The position numbers were made by a program, and so were the translations under genes. Under the pieces are notes generated by a model that saw only the letters and a list, made by a program, of their open reading frames with translations, was not told where the DNA came from and searched no databases. From Arenibacter hampyeongensis (GTDB taxonomy: Bacteria > Bacteroidota > Bacteroidia > Flavobacteriales > Flavobacteriaceae): 64,000 bases of DNA. Shown here one piece after another: positions 7,966-15,741 of the stretch; position 1 is the stretch's first letter, and each line of letters opens with the position of its first letter. Where the stretch lies: NCBI RefSeq assembly GCF_002909255.1, contig NZ_PIOB01000007.1, positions 153,527-217,526 on the forward strand, in the 5' to 3' direction.

Positions 7966-8721
7966 ATGAACGCAATCATTATTGAAGATGAAAAACCAGC
8001 CGCAAGAAGATTGGGGCGATTATTGGCTAATTTGAAGGTAGAGGTATCCACTATGCTTTATTCCGTTGAGGAGGCTATTGTTTGGTTTCGGGAAAATAAA
8101 CATCCGGAACTTATTTTTCTGGATATTCAACTTTCGGATGGACTCTCGTTTGAGATTTTTGAAGCTGTTGATATCCAAAGTTCAGTAATTTTTACCACGG
8201 CCTATGATGAATATGCATTGCAGGCATTTAAGCTAAACAGCATTGATTATTTGTTAAAACCTATCGATGATGAGGAATTGGAAATTGCCGTAAAAAAGTA
8301 CCTTTCATTTAAGCCTGAAAAGCAGAAAATGTCGCTCGATTTTGAGGATATAAAAAAGCTGTTGGTCAACCCTTTGGAACGGGAGTATAAAAAGAGGTTT
8401 ACAGTGAGTGTGGGACAGCATTTAAAAATTATCAATGCGGAAGAAATAGAATGTTTTTACAGTGAGAACAAAGGCACCTATGCGGCCACTATCGATGGCA
8501 GAAATTATCTTTTGGACCTTACGTTGGAAAATTTGGAATACGAACTTCACCCTAAATCATTTTTCAGGGTGAGTAGAAAATTCTATATCAATATTAGTCA
8601 TATAAAAGATATTGTTTCATACACCAATTCCAGATTGGAAATTAAACTGAATCACTTAAAAGGGCATGAAATAATAGTGAGTAGGGAAAGAGTAAAGGAC
8701 TTTAAGTTATGGTTAGAGTAA
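7966..8721 (+). CDS. LytTR-family response regulator, partner of the upstream kinase
   Basis: A 251-residue two-domain regulator. The receiver domain (1-~115) has the acidic pair ED at residues 7-8, phospho-acceptor Asp53 (FLDIQLSDG), a Thr in FTTAYDEYAL and Lys98 in YLLKPID. The LytTR DNA-binding domain follows from about residue 145 to the end (SVGQHLKIINAEEIECF ... FFRVSRKFYINISHI). This class normally binds direct repeats as a dimer. It is the last gene of the operon starting at 5547, so the LytS-type kinase is very likely its cognate. No clear target repeat was recognised upstream of the operon. Confidence 0.9.
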   Translation: MNAIIIEDEKPAARRLGRLLANLKVEVSTMLYSVEEAIVWFRENKHPELIFLDIQLSDGLSFEIFEAVDIQSSVIFTTAYDEYALQAFKLNSIDYLLKPIDDEELEIAVKKYLSFKPEKQKMSLDFEDIKKLLVNPLEREYKKRFTVSVGQHLKIINAEEIECFYSENKGTYAATIDGRNYLLDLTLENLEYELHPKSFFRVSRKFYINISHIKDIVSYTNSRLEIKLNHLKGHEIIVSRERVKDFKLWLE

Positions 8722-8813
8722 AAGTATCTAATTAATTGATTTTAATGTAGTTAATATTAAAAATAATTCACCATAGGTTTTTCTTATAGTAGTGTTTTTG
8801 GGTCATTTTACTG

Positions 8814-10001
8814 CTATTCATCAACTCTATTGTCGTCGAAGGAGGAAGGTAGTAATTTAGGAATTAATTTGATGAATATTGGTAACAAAACTGCTCCTCC
8901 TGGTAGAATAAATATCGCCAACGAAGGAATACTTTTAAAAATATCCAGTAGTTGATTTTGTACTTTTCTCTTCTCTTCCGGGCTAAGATCCTTAACGGTG
9001 GATTTGGAAAGTAGTGTGACCAATTCCTTACTTTCCGATAATTCTTTTTGCAACCTTTTACTGTTTCTTAAGATCAATTTATTTACAATTTTAGACATAC
9101 TATCGTAAAATTGTACGGCCAAATTATGGTCTTTTAAATGAGGTATTTTGTCCGCATTCAAATTAAAAAATCCAGTAACATCCCGAAGTGAATTTGCAAT
9201 CTCATTGGGGTCAAAACCTAGGTCACTTCCAATGCCAAAAATAAACTCGGATTCGGTATAATCCAAGGACTGATCTTCCCAAACCGTTAGACAGGCAACA
9301 TCAAGAAAATACCTATTTTCCGAGGTGGAATATTTACGGACCAATTCATTCCTATAGGAGCCATCAAAATTTTGTTTCGCACTCTCAATAAAAGTTAGGG
9401 AGGAGGCAAAAAGTTGCGCAAGTTTTTCGTCATTCCTGTTTTTCTCTTTCGAGTTTAAAGTGTGATATGTGATATTTATGGTGATATGCTCCAAGCGTTG
9501 TGCATACTCCTTTATTGAAGTTTCACCTTCAAGATATCGTTTAAAACTTAGAACATCTATAAAAAGAAGGGAATTGGTAATGATGTTATTGAATGTCTTG
9601 CTAATTACATTGTCCTCTAAATAGATTCTTGAGTTTAAAAGGTTTTCAAGCTTCGCAGATGTTTTCTTTCCAGTAAGAAATTTGTTCAAAAAAGAAATCC
9701 TGTTAATCCCCAAATCTTTATAGAACATAAAGATATATCCCAAGAAAGCTTCGAAATTGGGTTCCGTGTTTTTGAGCTTATAAGTATAATAAAGTGCAGT
9801 TATTAAATTAATCTTGGCCTTTTCGTCTTCCGATAATGGAACATCCTTAATAATAAAAGGGGGTATGTCCAAATTTATCCCATAGACAAATCCAGTGCTT
9901 TTTAATAGGGCATATAATTCTTCAAAGGAGCTAAAATAATCATTATTGTCCTTTACGAGATACCCAAACTTATCTATCCAACCAGAGGCCGAAGGATTCA
10001 T
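8814..10001 (-). CDS. LETM1-related protein of unknown function
   Basis: A 395-residue protein, mostly helical and charged. It ends with a segment resembling the membrane-adjacent part of LETM1 (IPSLAIFILPGGAVLLPIF followed by IPKLLPSSF near residues 365-388). Mitochondrial LETM1 takes part in cation/proton exchange; flavobacterial relatives have been named LETM1-related biofilm-associated proteins. Only one hydrophobic stretch (about 362-382) is seen, so it may be a membrane-anchored cytoplasmic protein. It stands alone on the minus strand, convergent with the LytTR operon. The molecular function is unknown. Confidence 0.65.
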   Translation of the reverse strand: MNPSASGWIDKFGYLVKDNNDYFSSFEELYALLKSTGFVYGINLDIPPFIIKDVPLSEDEKAKINLITALYYTYKLKNTEPNFEAFLGYIFMFYKDLGINRISFLNKFLTGKKTSAKLENLLNSRIYLEDNVISKTFNNIITNSLLFIDVLSFKRYLEGETSIKEYAQRLEHITINITYHTLNSKEKNRNDEKLAQLFASSLTFIESAKQNFDGSYRNELVRKYSTSENRYFLDVACLTVWEDQSLDYTESEFIFGIGSDLGFDPNEIANSLRDVTGFFNLNADKIPHLKDHNLAVQFYDSMSKIVNKLILRNSKRLQKELSESKELVTLLSKSTVKDLSPEEKRKVQNQLLDIFKSIPSLAIFILPGGAVLLPIFIKLIPKLLPSSFDDNRVDE

Positions 10002-10179
10002 AGATCCAAATTTTAGAGGGTAAAATTAAATTAAAATATGGGACTTCATTCTTATTGCAACCGTTTTTTCGGCAAAAGGGCATATTTAAGCATTAACATA
10101 ATATTAACATTTAAAACCAAACCCTCACAATTTAAGTTCCGTAGGTAAGGGTGATTTTAATCTAAAAAATATCGAAATT

Positions 10180-10860
10180 ATGAAAAAGACAAAATTATTA
10201 TTAGGGCTTGGCTTCCTTGCAGCGGCAGGAGTTATTTTGATTGCAGCGGATCACATAGATGCTCCTTCCTCTATGGGCACTACGGCGGATATCGCTGATT
10301 TTTATGGGTTTGAGCCTTCCGAAGGGTCGGACAACACGGTTTTTGTGGTGGATCTTCAAACTAATGTGGTGCCGGACTTGGCCTATGGAAGCTTTGATGA
10401 GACAGTCCTGACGGAAATCAACATTGATACGAATGGTGATTTGGTAGAGGATTTGGTTATTCAGGCCATACCAAGAGAGGGTAGGATGTATTTCTTTGGA
10501 CCGGTAGCACCTTTAAAAACGGGATTGGACAGTGAGGTCTTGGTCGACTCTCCCTTGGGGAGTGTTGAAATTTCCGGAACTACTGCCATTAAGGCCACAA
10601 CAGCGAATGGGGCTACATTATTTGCAGGGCCAAGACAGGATACGTTCTTTTTCGATTTCTTTCAATTCAATGCTGTAATCGGGGGGATGGCCCCAGGTGG
10701 ATTTAAAACAGCCGAGGAGGCCGTGGATACCTTCGAAGGTAAAAACACCATGTCTATCGTTGTAGAGCTTCCCAACTCCTTGTTGGGTGCCACTACAGGC
10801 CAGAATGCATTGGGGTTGAACGTGTATAAGACTTGGGTTACTACGAACAAAAAACAATAA
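10180..10860 (+). CDS. DUF4331 protein, N-terminal-half type (secreted)
   Basis: A 226-residue exported protein with an N-terminal hydrophobic segment (about 6-22), then the DUF4331 opening ADHIDAPSSMGTTADIADFYGF and blocks GRMYFFGP and FAGPRQDTFFFDFFQF. Full DUF4331 proteins are usually much longer and also contain a NPLV/NPGTDF-like C-terminal half. Here that half appears to be in the next gene, which starts 26 bp later. I infer that the two proteins act together or descend from one split gene. The biochemical role of DUF4331 is unknown. Confidence 0.75.
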   Translation: MKKTKLLLGLGFLAAAGVILIAADHIDAPSSMGTTADIADFYGFEPSEGSDNTVFVVDLQTNVVPDLAYGSFDETVLTEINIDTNGDLVEDLVIQAIPREGRMYFFGPVAPLKTGLDSEVLVDSPLGSVEISGTTAIKATTANGATLFAGPRQDTFFFDFFQFNAVIGGMAPGGFKTAEEAVDTFEGKNTMSIVVELPNSLLGATTGQNALGLNVYKTWVTTNKKQ

Positions 10861-10885
10861 CATTTAACTATTTAAAACTATAATT

Positions 10886-11653
10886 ATGAAACTAAATACA
10901 ATAAAATATGCGCTTTTGCCAATATTAGGTTTGGCGTTATTGACTGCCTGTAATAACGATGATGACATGATGGATCCAATAGCTATGTCCACTTGTGATG
11001 ATGGAATTATGAATGGAAGTGAAACCGGTATCGATTGTGGTGGTTCTTGCGAACCCTGTATGACCGTAACCGATTTCTCTGGAAGCTTTACGCAAGTGGA
11101 TCACATGGGAAGACCAGGAATAAATACGGTTTTAGGTTTTGATATGGAAGGTCAACCAAGTGTTAAGGATGCACAAAACAGAACTATACCTTCAGAAATG
11201 GGAACAACTTTCCAGGCTGGATACGAAGCTAGATTGGAACAATACTATGACGTGTATGCCGGCTTGTTGGGTATTGATCCGGCTGACCTGAATTATGAAA
11301 ATAATATTTTGGGATTGGATGCAGCAACCTTGACCGGTTACCTGGCAGCAGATGTTTTGGAGATTTCACCAAGTTTGCCCACTACTTATTTTAATCCAGG
11401 TACGGATTTCGACAACGACGGAAGAATTTTGGTTCCGGACGGGGACGAAGTAGCACTTACCGGAAGAAACTTGACAGATGATGTCATAGATGTTAGTTTG
11501 ATATTATTATTTGGAGGGGCGGAAGGAGATCGATTTGACGGTTCCGATAAGGATATGGACGGTAACCCTGATACACCACGATTAACTTCGGACGGAGTGG
11601 CCCTAACAGCAACGGTCTCCGCCAGTTTTCCATACGTGGGAAATCCGGAGTAG
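10886..11653 (+). CDS. DUF4331-like lipoprotein, C-terminal-half type
   Basis: A 255-residue lipoprotein with signal peptide and lipobox LLTAC (Cys22), followed by an acidic NNDDDMMD tail typical of surface export in Bacteroidetes. A short Cys-rich motif (CDDGIMNGSETGIDCGG, then SCEPC) follows at about 37-58; this motif occurs in many flavobacterial lipoproteins. The rest carries features of the DUF4331 C-terminal half: VDHMGRPGINTVL, a Leu/Ala-rich helix region around LAADVLEISPS, and GRNLTDDVIDVSLILLFGG. With the preceding gene it makes up one DUF4331 equivalent. No enzymatic motif is seen. Confidence 0.72.
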   Translation: MKLNTIKYALLPILGLALLTACNNDDDMMDPIAMSTCDDGIMNGSETGIDCGGSCEPCMTVTDFSGSFTQVDHMGRPGINTVLGFDMEGQPSVKDAQNRTIPSEMGTTFQAGYEARLEQYYDVYAGLLGIDPADLNYENNILGLDAATLTGYLAADVLEISPSLPTTYFNPGTDFDNDGRILVPDGDEVALTGRNLTDDVIDVSLILLFGGAEGDRFDGSDKDMDGNPDTPRLTSDGVALTATVSASFPYVGNPE

Positions 11654-11744
11654 GTATTTATCTATGAAGAGGAGGATAGGGGAGAATGGAAATAGTTCTC
11701 CCTTATTTTAAAAATTATCACCTAAAACAATAAAACCTTCTACA

Positions 11745-13022
11745 ATGAAATATTCACTTATAATAATAGTCCTGTTTATTGCGGTTTCCTGTACACAGGA
11801 ATCGTCCAAGCGAATTACACAAGCCGAAGATTACAATGTTTTTCTAGGCTTCGGGGAATCTCAGAAAACGTCAAAATATTTTGAGCTTTGGAATTCCAAG
11901 ATTCAACCAGATAGCATGCAGTTGATGAGTTTTGGTATAGTTGCAGGTGAGTACAACAGGTATTTTCAAGAAACGGGAGATATAAAACAACTTAAAATGG
12001 CTGAAAGGGCCCTTGATAAGGCTGTTGAAATTGCAGCTGTAGGTAAATCTGGGTATTACAGGGCATTGGCCCGAAATTATATTTCGCAACACAGATTTAA
12101 AGAAGCTTTGGAATTGGCAAATTCCTCTAGAGCCATGGGTAGCGGGGTTGGGGAATCGCAAAAATTACTTTTTGATATACATATGGAATTGGGTAATTAT
12201 GGCAAGGCCCGGCATTATTTGGATAGTATTAAAAATATGTCCGATTTTGATTATTTGATAAGATTGGCCAAGTGGAATGATCATAAAGGGGATTTGGAAA
12301 CGGCCATCCGTTTTATGGAAAAGGCCAAGGAAAGGGCAGAGTCTTCCAAGAATTCCTCTATAATACTGTGGTCCTACACTAATTTGGCGGATTATTATGG
12401 TCATGCTGGAAGAATTCAGGATTCTTATGAGCATTATTTAAAATCCCTGAGATTGGATCCGCAAAATGCATATGCCAAGAAAGGAATTGCATGGATCGTA
12501 TTTTCATACGAAAAAAATCCAAAGGAAGCATTGCGAATATTGGATTCTGTAACCAAGAATTACCTATCACCTGATTATTACCTTTTAAAGGCAGAGATAG
12601 CAGAGTACATGGGCGATAGGACGGAGATGGCAAATAATTTGGATAGTTATGCCATAGCCGTAGCAAACCCGGACTACGGAGCTATGTACAATGTCTATAA
12701 TGTTGGTATGTATTTGGAGCAGACAGAGCAATACACAAGGGCTTTAAAGGTAGCGGAAGTGGAGGTGAATAACAGATCAACACCTGGGTCATATGATCTT
12801 TTGGCCTACAGTTATTATAAACTTGGGCAAAAGGATAAGGCTTTGGAGATTGTAAAACAACATATTGAAGGAAAAACATTTGAGCCGGGAATACTTTATA
12901 GATCAGCAGTGATCTACAAGGCAACAGGAGAATATTCAAAGGTGGAGGAATTAAAGACAGAATTATTGGGGGCAATCTATGAGCTTGGACCGTCTATGGA
13001 GAGCAAAATAATGAACCTTTAG
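11745..13022 (+). CDS. Tetratricopeptide-repeat lipoprotein
   Basis: A 425-residue lipoprotein (lipobox around VSC, Cys16) built from repeated helix pairs of TPR type. Examples are AERALDKAVEIAAVGKSGYY, EALELANSSRAMGSGVGESQ, YEHYLKSLRLDPQNAYAKKG and ALEIVKQHIEGKTFEPGIL. TPRs mediate protein-protein contacts, and the protein should sit on an outer- or inner-membrane leaflet. It lies 91 bp after the DUF4331 pair, so joint transcription and a shared function are likely, and a strong terminator follows at 13109. The binding partner is not evident. Confidence 0.8.
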   Translation: MKYSLIIIVLFIAVSCTQESSKRITQAEDYNVFLGFGESQKTSKYFELWNSKIQPDSMQLMSFGIVAGEYNRYFQETGDIKQLKMAERALDKAVEIAAVGKSGYYRALARNYISQHRFKEALELANSSRAMGSGVGESQKLLFDIHMELGNYGKARHYLDSIKNMSDFDYLIRLAKWNDHKGDLETAIRFMEKAKERAESSKNSSIILWSYTNLADYYGHAGRIQDSYEHYLKSLRLDPQNAYAKKGIAWIVFSYEKNPKEALRILDSVTKNYLSPDYYLLKAEIAEYMGDRTEMANNLDSYAIAVANPDYGAMYNVYNVGMYLEQTEQYTRALKVAEVEVNNRSTPGSYDLLAYSYYKLGQKDKALEIVKQHIEGKTFEPGILYRSAVIYKATGEYSKVEELKTELLGAIYELGPSMESKIMNL

Positions 13023-13108
13023 AGCAAATTGACATTGGAGGTAAGGACCTGTTATTTACGATTTGGTGTTAATGAACAGTAAGGTGTGTTTAGTTGTTTT
13101 TTAGGTGG

Positions 13109-13149
13109 GAACACCATGGCATTCAATGTCATGGTGTTCTTTTTTTTAT
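13109..13149 (+). terminator. Strong terminator after the DUF4331-TPR operon
   Basis: The stem GAACACCATG (13109-13118) pairs with CATGGTGTTC (13130-13139) and is followed by a T-run. Confidence 0.9.
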
Positions 13150-13288
13150 TTTTTGAAAATACGATGTATAACCAAAATAAGTGGTTCAATCGTAAAACCT
13201 GGTTCAGGTTTATTGCGTAAGTATTTTAAAATAAAAACATTAAGCATTGTATTTAATGCCTTTGTTACTAATCTAAAATTAAACAATT

Positions 13289-13432
13289 ATGGAATATTAT
13301 CTTTTCGCAGCTTGGATGTTTATAATGGTATTTTCTTATGTCAAGATTATAAAGGCACATCTTGTAACTTTGGAAATAAGTAAAGATTTAAAAAAGACCA
13401 ATTATAAATTTCAGAAGAAATATAGCGCTTAA
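13289..13432 (+). CDS. Small membrane protein (47 aa)
   Basis: The ORF starts ATG GAA TAT TAT at 13289 and stops TAA at 13430-13432. The peptide has one membrane helix (YYLFAAWMFIMVFSYVKII, about residues 3-21) followed by a basic, Lys-rich cytoplasmic tail. The start is preceded by an A-rich stretch typical of flavobacterial genes. A single hydrophobic helix with a positively charged tail is unlikely by chance, but no family is recognised and the call rests on composition only. Confidence 0.45.
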   Translation: MEYYLFAAWMFIMVFSYVKIIKAHLVTLEISKDLKKTNYKFQKKYSA

Positions 13433-13779
13433 GGCCCCTTACTTTTGGTTGGCGTTGTTTATCCATGACTGAACTCCAGTTCCTATTGGATATTTTATAG
13501 AATTCGGTTCGAAATTAATTAGGGAAGGCAGCGGATATTTAGATCTAGCAACTATTTTGTTATGTTTATTAGTGAAACTCAATTTTGAGAAGTCAGTAAG
13601 ACGCACTGAAAATTGAAAGTTGAACTAATCCCGCCTTTTTCGGCGGGATCTAGGTTCAATACCTCGACCGTTGGGTCGTTTCCTATTATTGGGTTCAGGG
13701 CTTGCCCTGAGGTTTAATACCTTTTATTGGACTAATTGGAAGCGGAAAGTAGGGATAATTGGTATATGGCAATAGTTGT
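13433..13779. other. Gene-free stretch with several GC-rich hairpins
   Basis: No coding frame is convincing here. The region holds a perfect hairpin ATCCCGCC-TTTTT-GGCGGGAT-like structure near 13627-13651, a CGACC/GGTCG pair near 13663-13677, and TTCAGGGCTTGCCCTGA near 13693-13709. The phrases GGTTCAATACC and GGTTTAATACC recur around the hairpins, which resembles a dispersed intergenic element. Copies elsewhere in the genome cannot be assessed from this window. Confidence 0.5.
13627..13651. terminator. GC-rich hairpin, possible terminator
   Basis: ATCCCGCC pairs with GGCGGGAT across a short T-rich loop. No long T-run follows on either strand, so it may be a structural repeat rather than a terminator. 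Confidence 0.5.
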
Positions 13780-14061
13780 TTATTTAAAGAGAATTAAAAG
13801 AGTTGCCACGAGCGTTAATACGATGACAAGAAATATATACATTTCTCTTTTCCTATCTTTTAAAGCCTTACTATTGATTTTGTCCTTTATTTTATTTAAT
13901 TCAATTTCGGAGACTTGCTTAAAGGTAAGTTTTGTTGTGGAAGCCTCGGAATCAGAATAAATATTGTCCCGATTACTTTCCTTAAACCGTGCCCTATTGG
14001 ACGGTTTTAAAGAGCGATTCTGATTCACTCTATTGTTCATATCCTGAATGCTTCCGCTCAT
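13780..14061 (-). CDS. Tail-anchored small membrane protein
   Basis: A 93-residue protein with a polar, basic N-terminal two-thirds (MSGSIQDMNNRVNQNRSL ... KFKES-like) and one C-terminal membrane helix (about residues 74-92, MYIFLVIVLTLVATLLILF), giving a tail-anchored topology. I believe similar proteins occur widely next to housekeeping genes in Flavobacteriaceae, but know no function. It is transcribed in the same direction as gnd, 81 bp downstream of it, and may share that transcript. The opposite-strand frame covering this region is a shadow. Confidence 0.65.
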   Translation of the reverse strand: MSGSIQDMNNRVNQNRSLKPSNRARFKESNRDNIYSDSEASTTKLTFKQVSEIELNKIKDKINSKALKDRKREMYIFLVIVLTLVATLLILFK

Positions 14062-14142
14062 CTTATTTTTTTTGGCTACTTCTAATTCATATTAAAAATA
14101 GCCAAAATAAACTAGTATTCAAAACCGATATAAAACTGGTGA

Positions 14143-15552
14143 TTATTTTTCCCATTCCGTATGGAATATTCCCTCCATATCGGTTCTCTCATAGGTGTGG
14201 GACCCAAAATGATCACGCTGTGCCTGGATAAGGTTCAGTGGCAATCTGCCTGAGGTGTAGGCATCAAAATAGGTCAATGAATTGGAAAGGCCTGGCAAAG
14301 GAATACCATTTTTGGCACCATAAGCCACTAAGTTTCTTGCCGCCGCTACCGTAGATTGTACCTTGGGTACAAATTGTGGGGACAATAGGAGGTTGGGCAA
14401 TTGTTTGTCTTTGGTAAATGCCATAGAAATATCTTCCAACAATCCGGCACGGATAATACAACCTGCCCTCCAAATTTTAGCGATTACCGAAAGGTCTAGG
14501 TCATAGCCGTATTCTTCAGAGGCAACTGCCAATTGGTGAAGACCTTGCGCATAAGTATTGATAAAGGAAAAGTAAAGTGCTTCTTCTGCCCATTTTGCCA
14601 TTTCCTTTTTGTCCATTATTGCTGGCTCTGGCCTATTGTATAGCTTATCTGCTAAAATCCTTTCTTCCTTCAAGGCAGAAATTTCCCTCATACTTACTGC
14701 TATATCTATGCTGGGAATTGGAATACCTAAGTCCATAGCATTTTGGGAAGTCCATTTTCCAGTGCCCTTTTGTTTGGCCTTGTCCAATATTTTGTCTACC
14801 AATCTGCCATCACCCTTGTCATCTTCTTGCTTAAAAATCTCAGCGGATATTTCTATTAAAAACGATTGTAGTCGGCCATTATTCCATGAAGCGAATGTGG
14901 CATGCAGTTCATCATTATTGTATTTTCCTGCTTTTTTTAAAAGATCATATATTTCGGAGGTAAGTTGCATTAGGCCATACTCAATTCCGTTATGTACCAT
15001 TTTTACATAGTTACCGGCAGATTTAGGTCCCAAATAGGCCACACAGGGCTCTCCCTTAAATTTAGCGGAAACTGCTTCAAAAATAGGTTGAACTTCTTTG
15101 TAGGCTTCCTTGTTTCCGCCTGGCATGATACTGGGGCCACGTCTAGCGCCTTTTGCTCCCCCGGAAACCCCGGAACCAAAGAAGTGGATTCCCTTGGTTT
15201 GTAGATAAGTTTCCCTACGATCGGTATCCGTGAAAAAGGAATTTCCACCATCTATAATAAGGTCGTTCTTGTCCAAATGTGGCAATAAGCTCTCGATTAC
15301 GGAATCCACAATTTTACCGGCAGGTACCAAAAGCATAATCTTTCTAGGCTTTGCCAGGGACTTTACAAAATATTGGATATCTGTTGAGGCGTTTACTCTT
15401 TTGGTATCTTGTCCTTCTTCAATTAATGCATTTACCTTTTCATCATCAAGATCGTATCCCATGGCCGAAAAGTTGTTGTCCGCAACGTTCAATATAAAAT
15501 TACGTCCCATGACACCTAGGCCAATCAATCCAAAATCGTATGTGTTTTCCAT
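14143..15552 (-). CDS. gnd: 6-phosphogluconate dehydrogenase, decarboxylating
   Basis: A 469-residue protein of full family length. It oxidises 6-phosphogluconate to ribulose 5-phosphate and CO2 with NADP+, in the cytoplasm. The N-terminal Rossmann motif GLIGLGVMGRNF is at residues 8-19. Substrate-site signatures include GSGVSGGAKGARRGPSIMPGG near 130-150, KMVHNGIEYGLMQ near 184-196 and the C-terminal ANL/AQRDHFGSHTYER near 445-458. The gene is divergent from zwf-pgl, with 189 bp between the two start codons holding both promoters. Together they form the entire oxidative pentose phosphate branch. Nothing unusual was seen in the sequence. Confidence 0.97.
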   Translation of the reverse strand: MENTYDFGLIGLGVMGRNFILNVADNNFSAMGYDLDDEKVNALIEEGQDTKRVNASTDIQYFVKSLAKPRKIMLLVPAGKIVDSVIESLLPHLDKNDLIIDGGNSFFTDTDRRETYLQTKGIHFFGSGVSGGAKGARRGPSIMPGGNKEAYKEVQPIFEAVSAKFKGEPCVAYLGPKSAGNYVKMVHNGIEYGLMQLTSEIYDLLKKAGKYNNDELHATFASWNNGRLQSFLIEISAEIFKQEDDKGDGRLVDKILDKAKQKGTGKWTSQNAMDLGIPIPSIDIAVSMREISALKEERILADKLYNRPEPAIMDKKEMAKWAEEALYFSFINTYAQGLHQLAVASEEYGYDLDLSVIAKIWRAGCIIRAGLLEDISMAFTKDKQLPNLLLSPQFVPKVQSTVAAARNLVAYGAKNGIPLPGLSNSLTYFDAYTSGRLPLNLIQAQRDHFGSHTYERTDMEGIFHTEWEK

Positions 15553-15741
15553 GTTTTTATCTTAAAGTTATTTAACAAAATAAAGGGGCTTTTGTTAAGT
15601 GTCCTTGTTTATAAATGAATAAGCTAAATTAGTTTTATCTTCGCACGATAATTCAAAAATCAAAAATAATCAATTAAACGGTTTTTAGTACCAAAGTTTT
15701 AAAAACCCAACAAATTGAACAAAACTTCCAATAAATATATT

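Noticed and set aside
13105..13383. 92-residue ORF over the terminator at 13109
   Set aside because: It starts in a transcription terminator stem and overlaps the better 47-residue ORF in another frame.
13616..13690. tRNA-like sequence with GGTTCAATACC
   Set aside because: The T-arm-like phrase lacks matching acceptor, D and anticodon arms, and a second near-copy lies in the same repeat-rich stretch.
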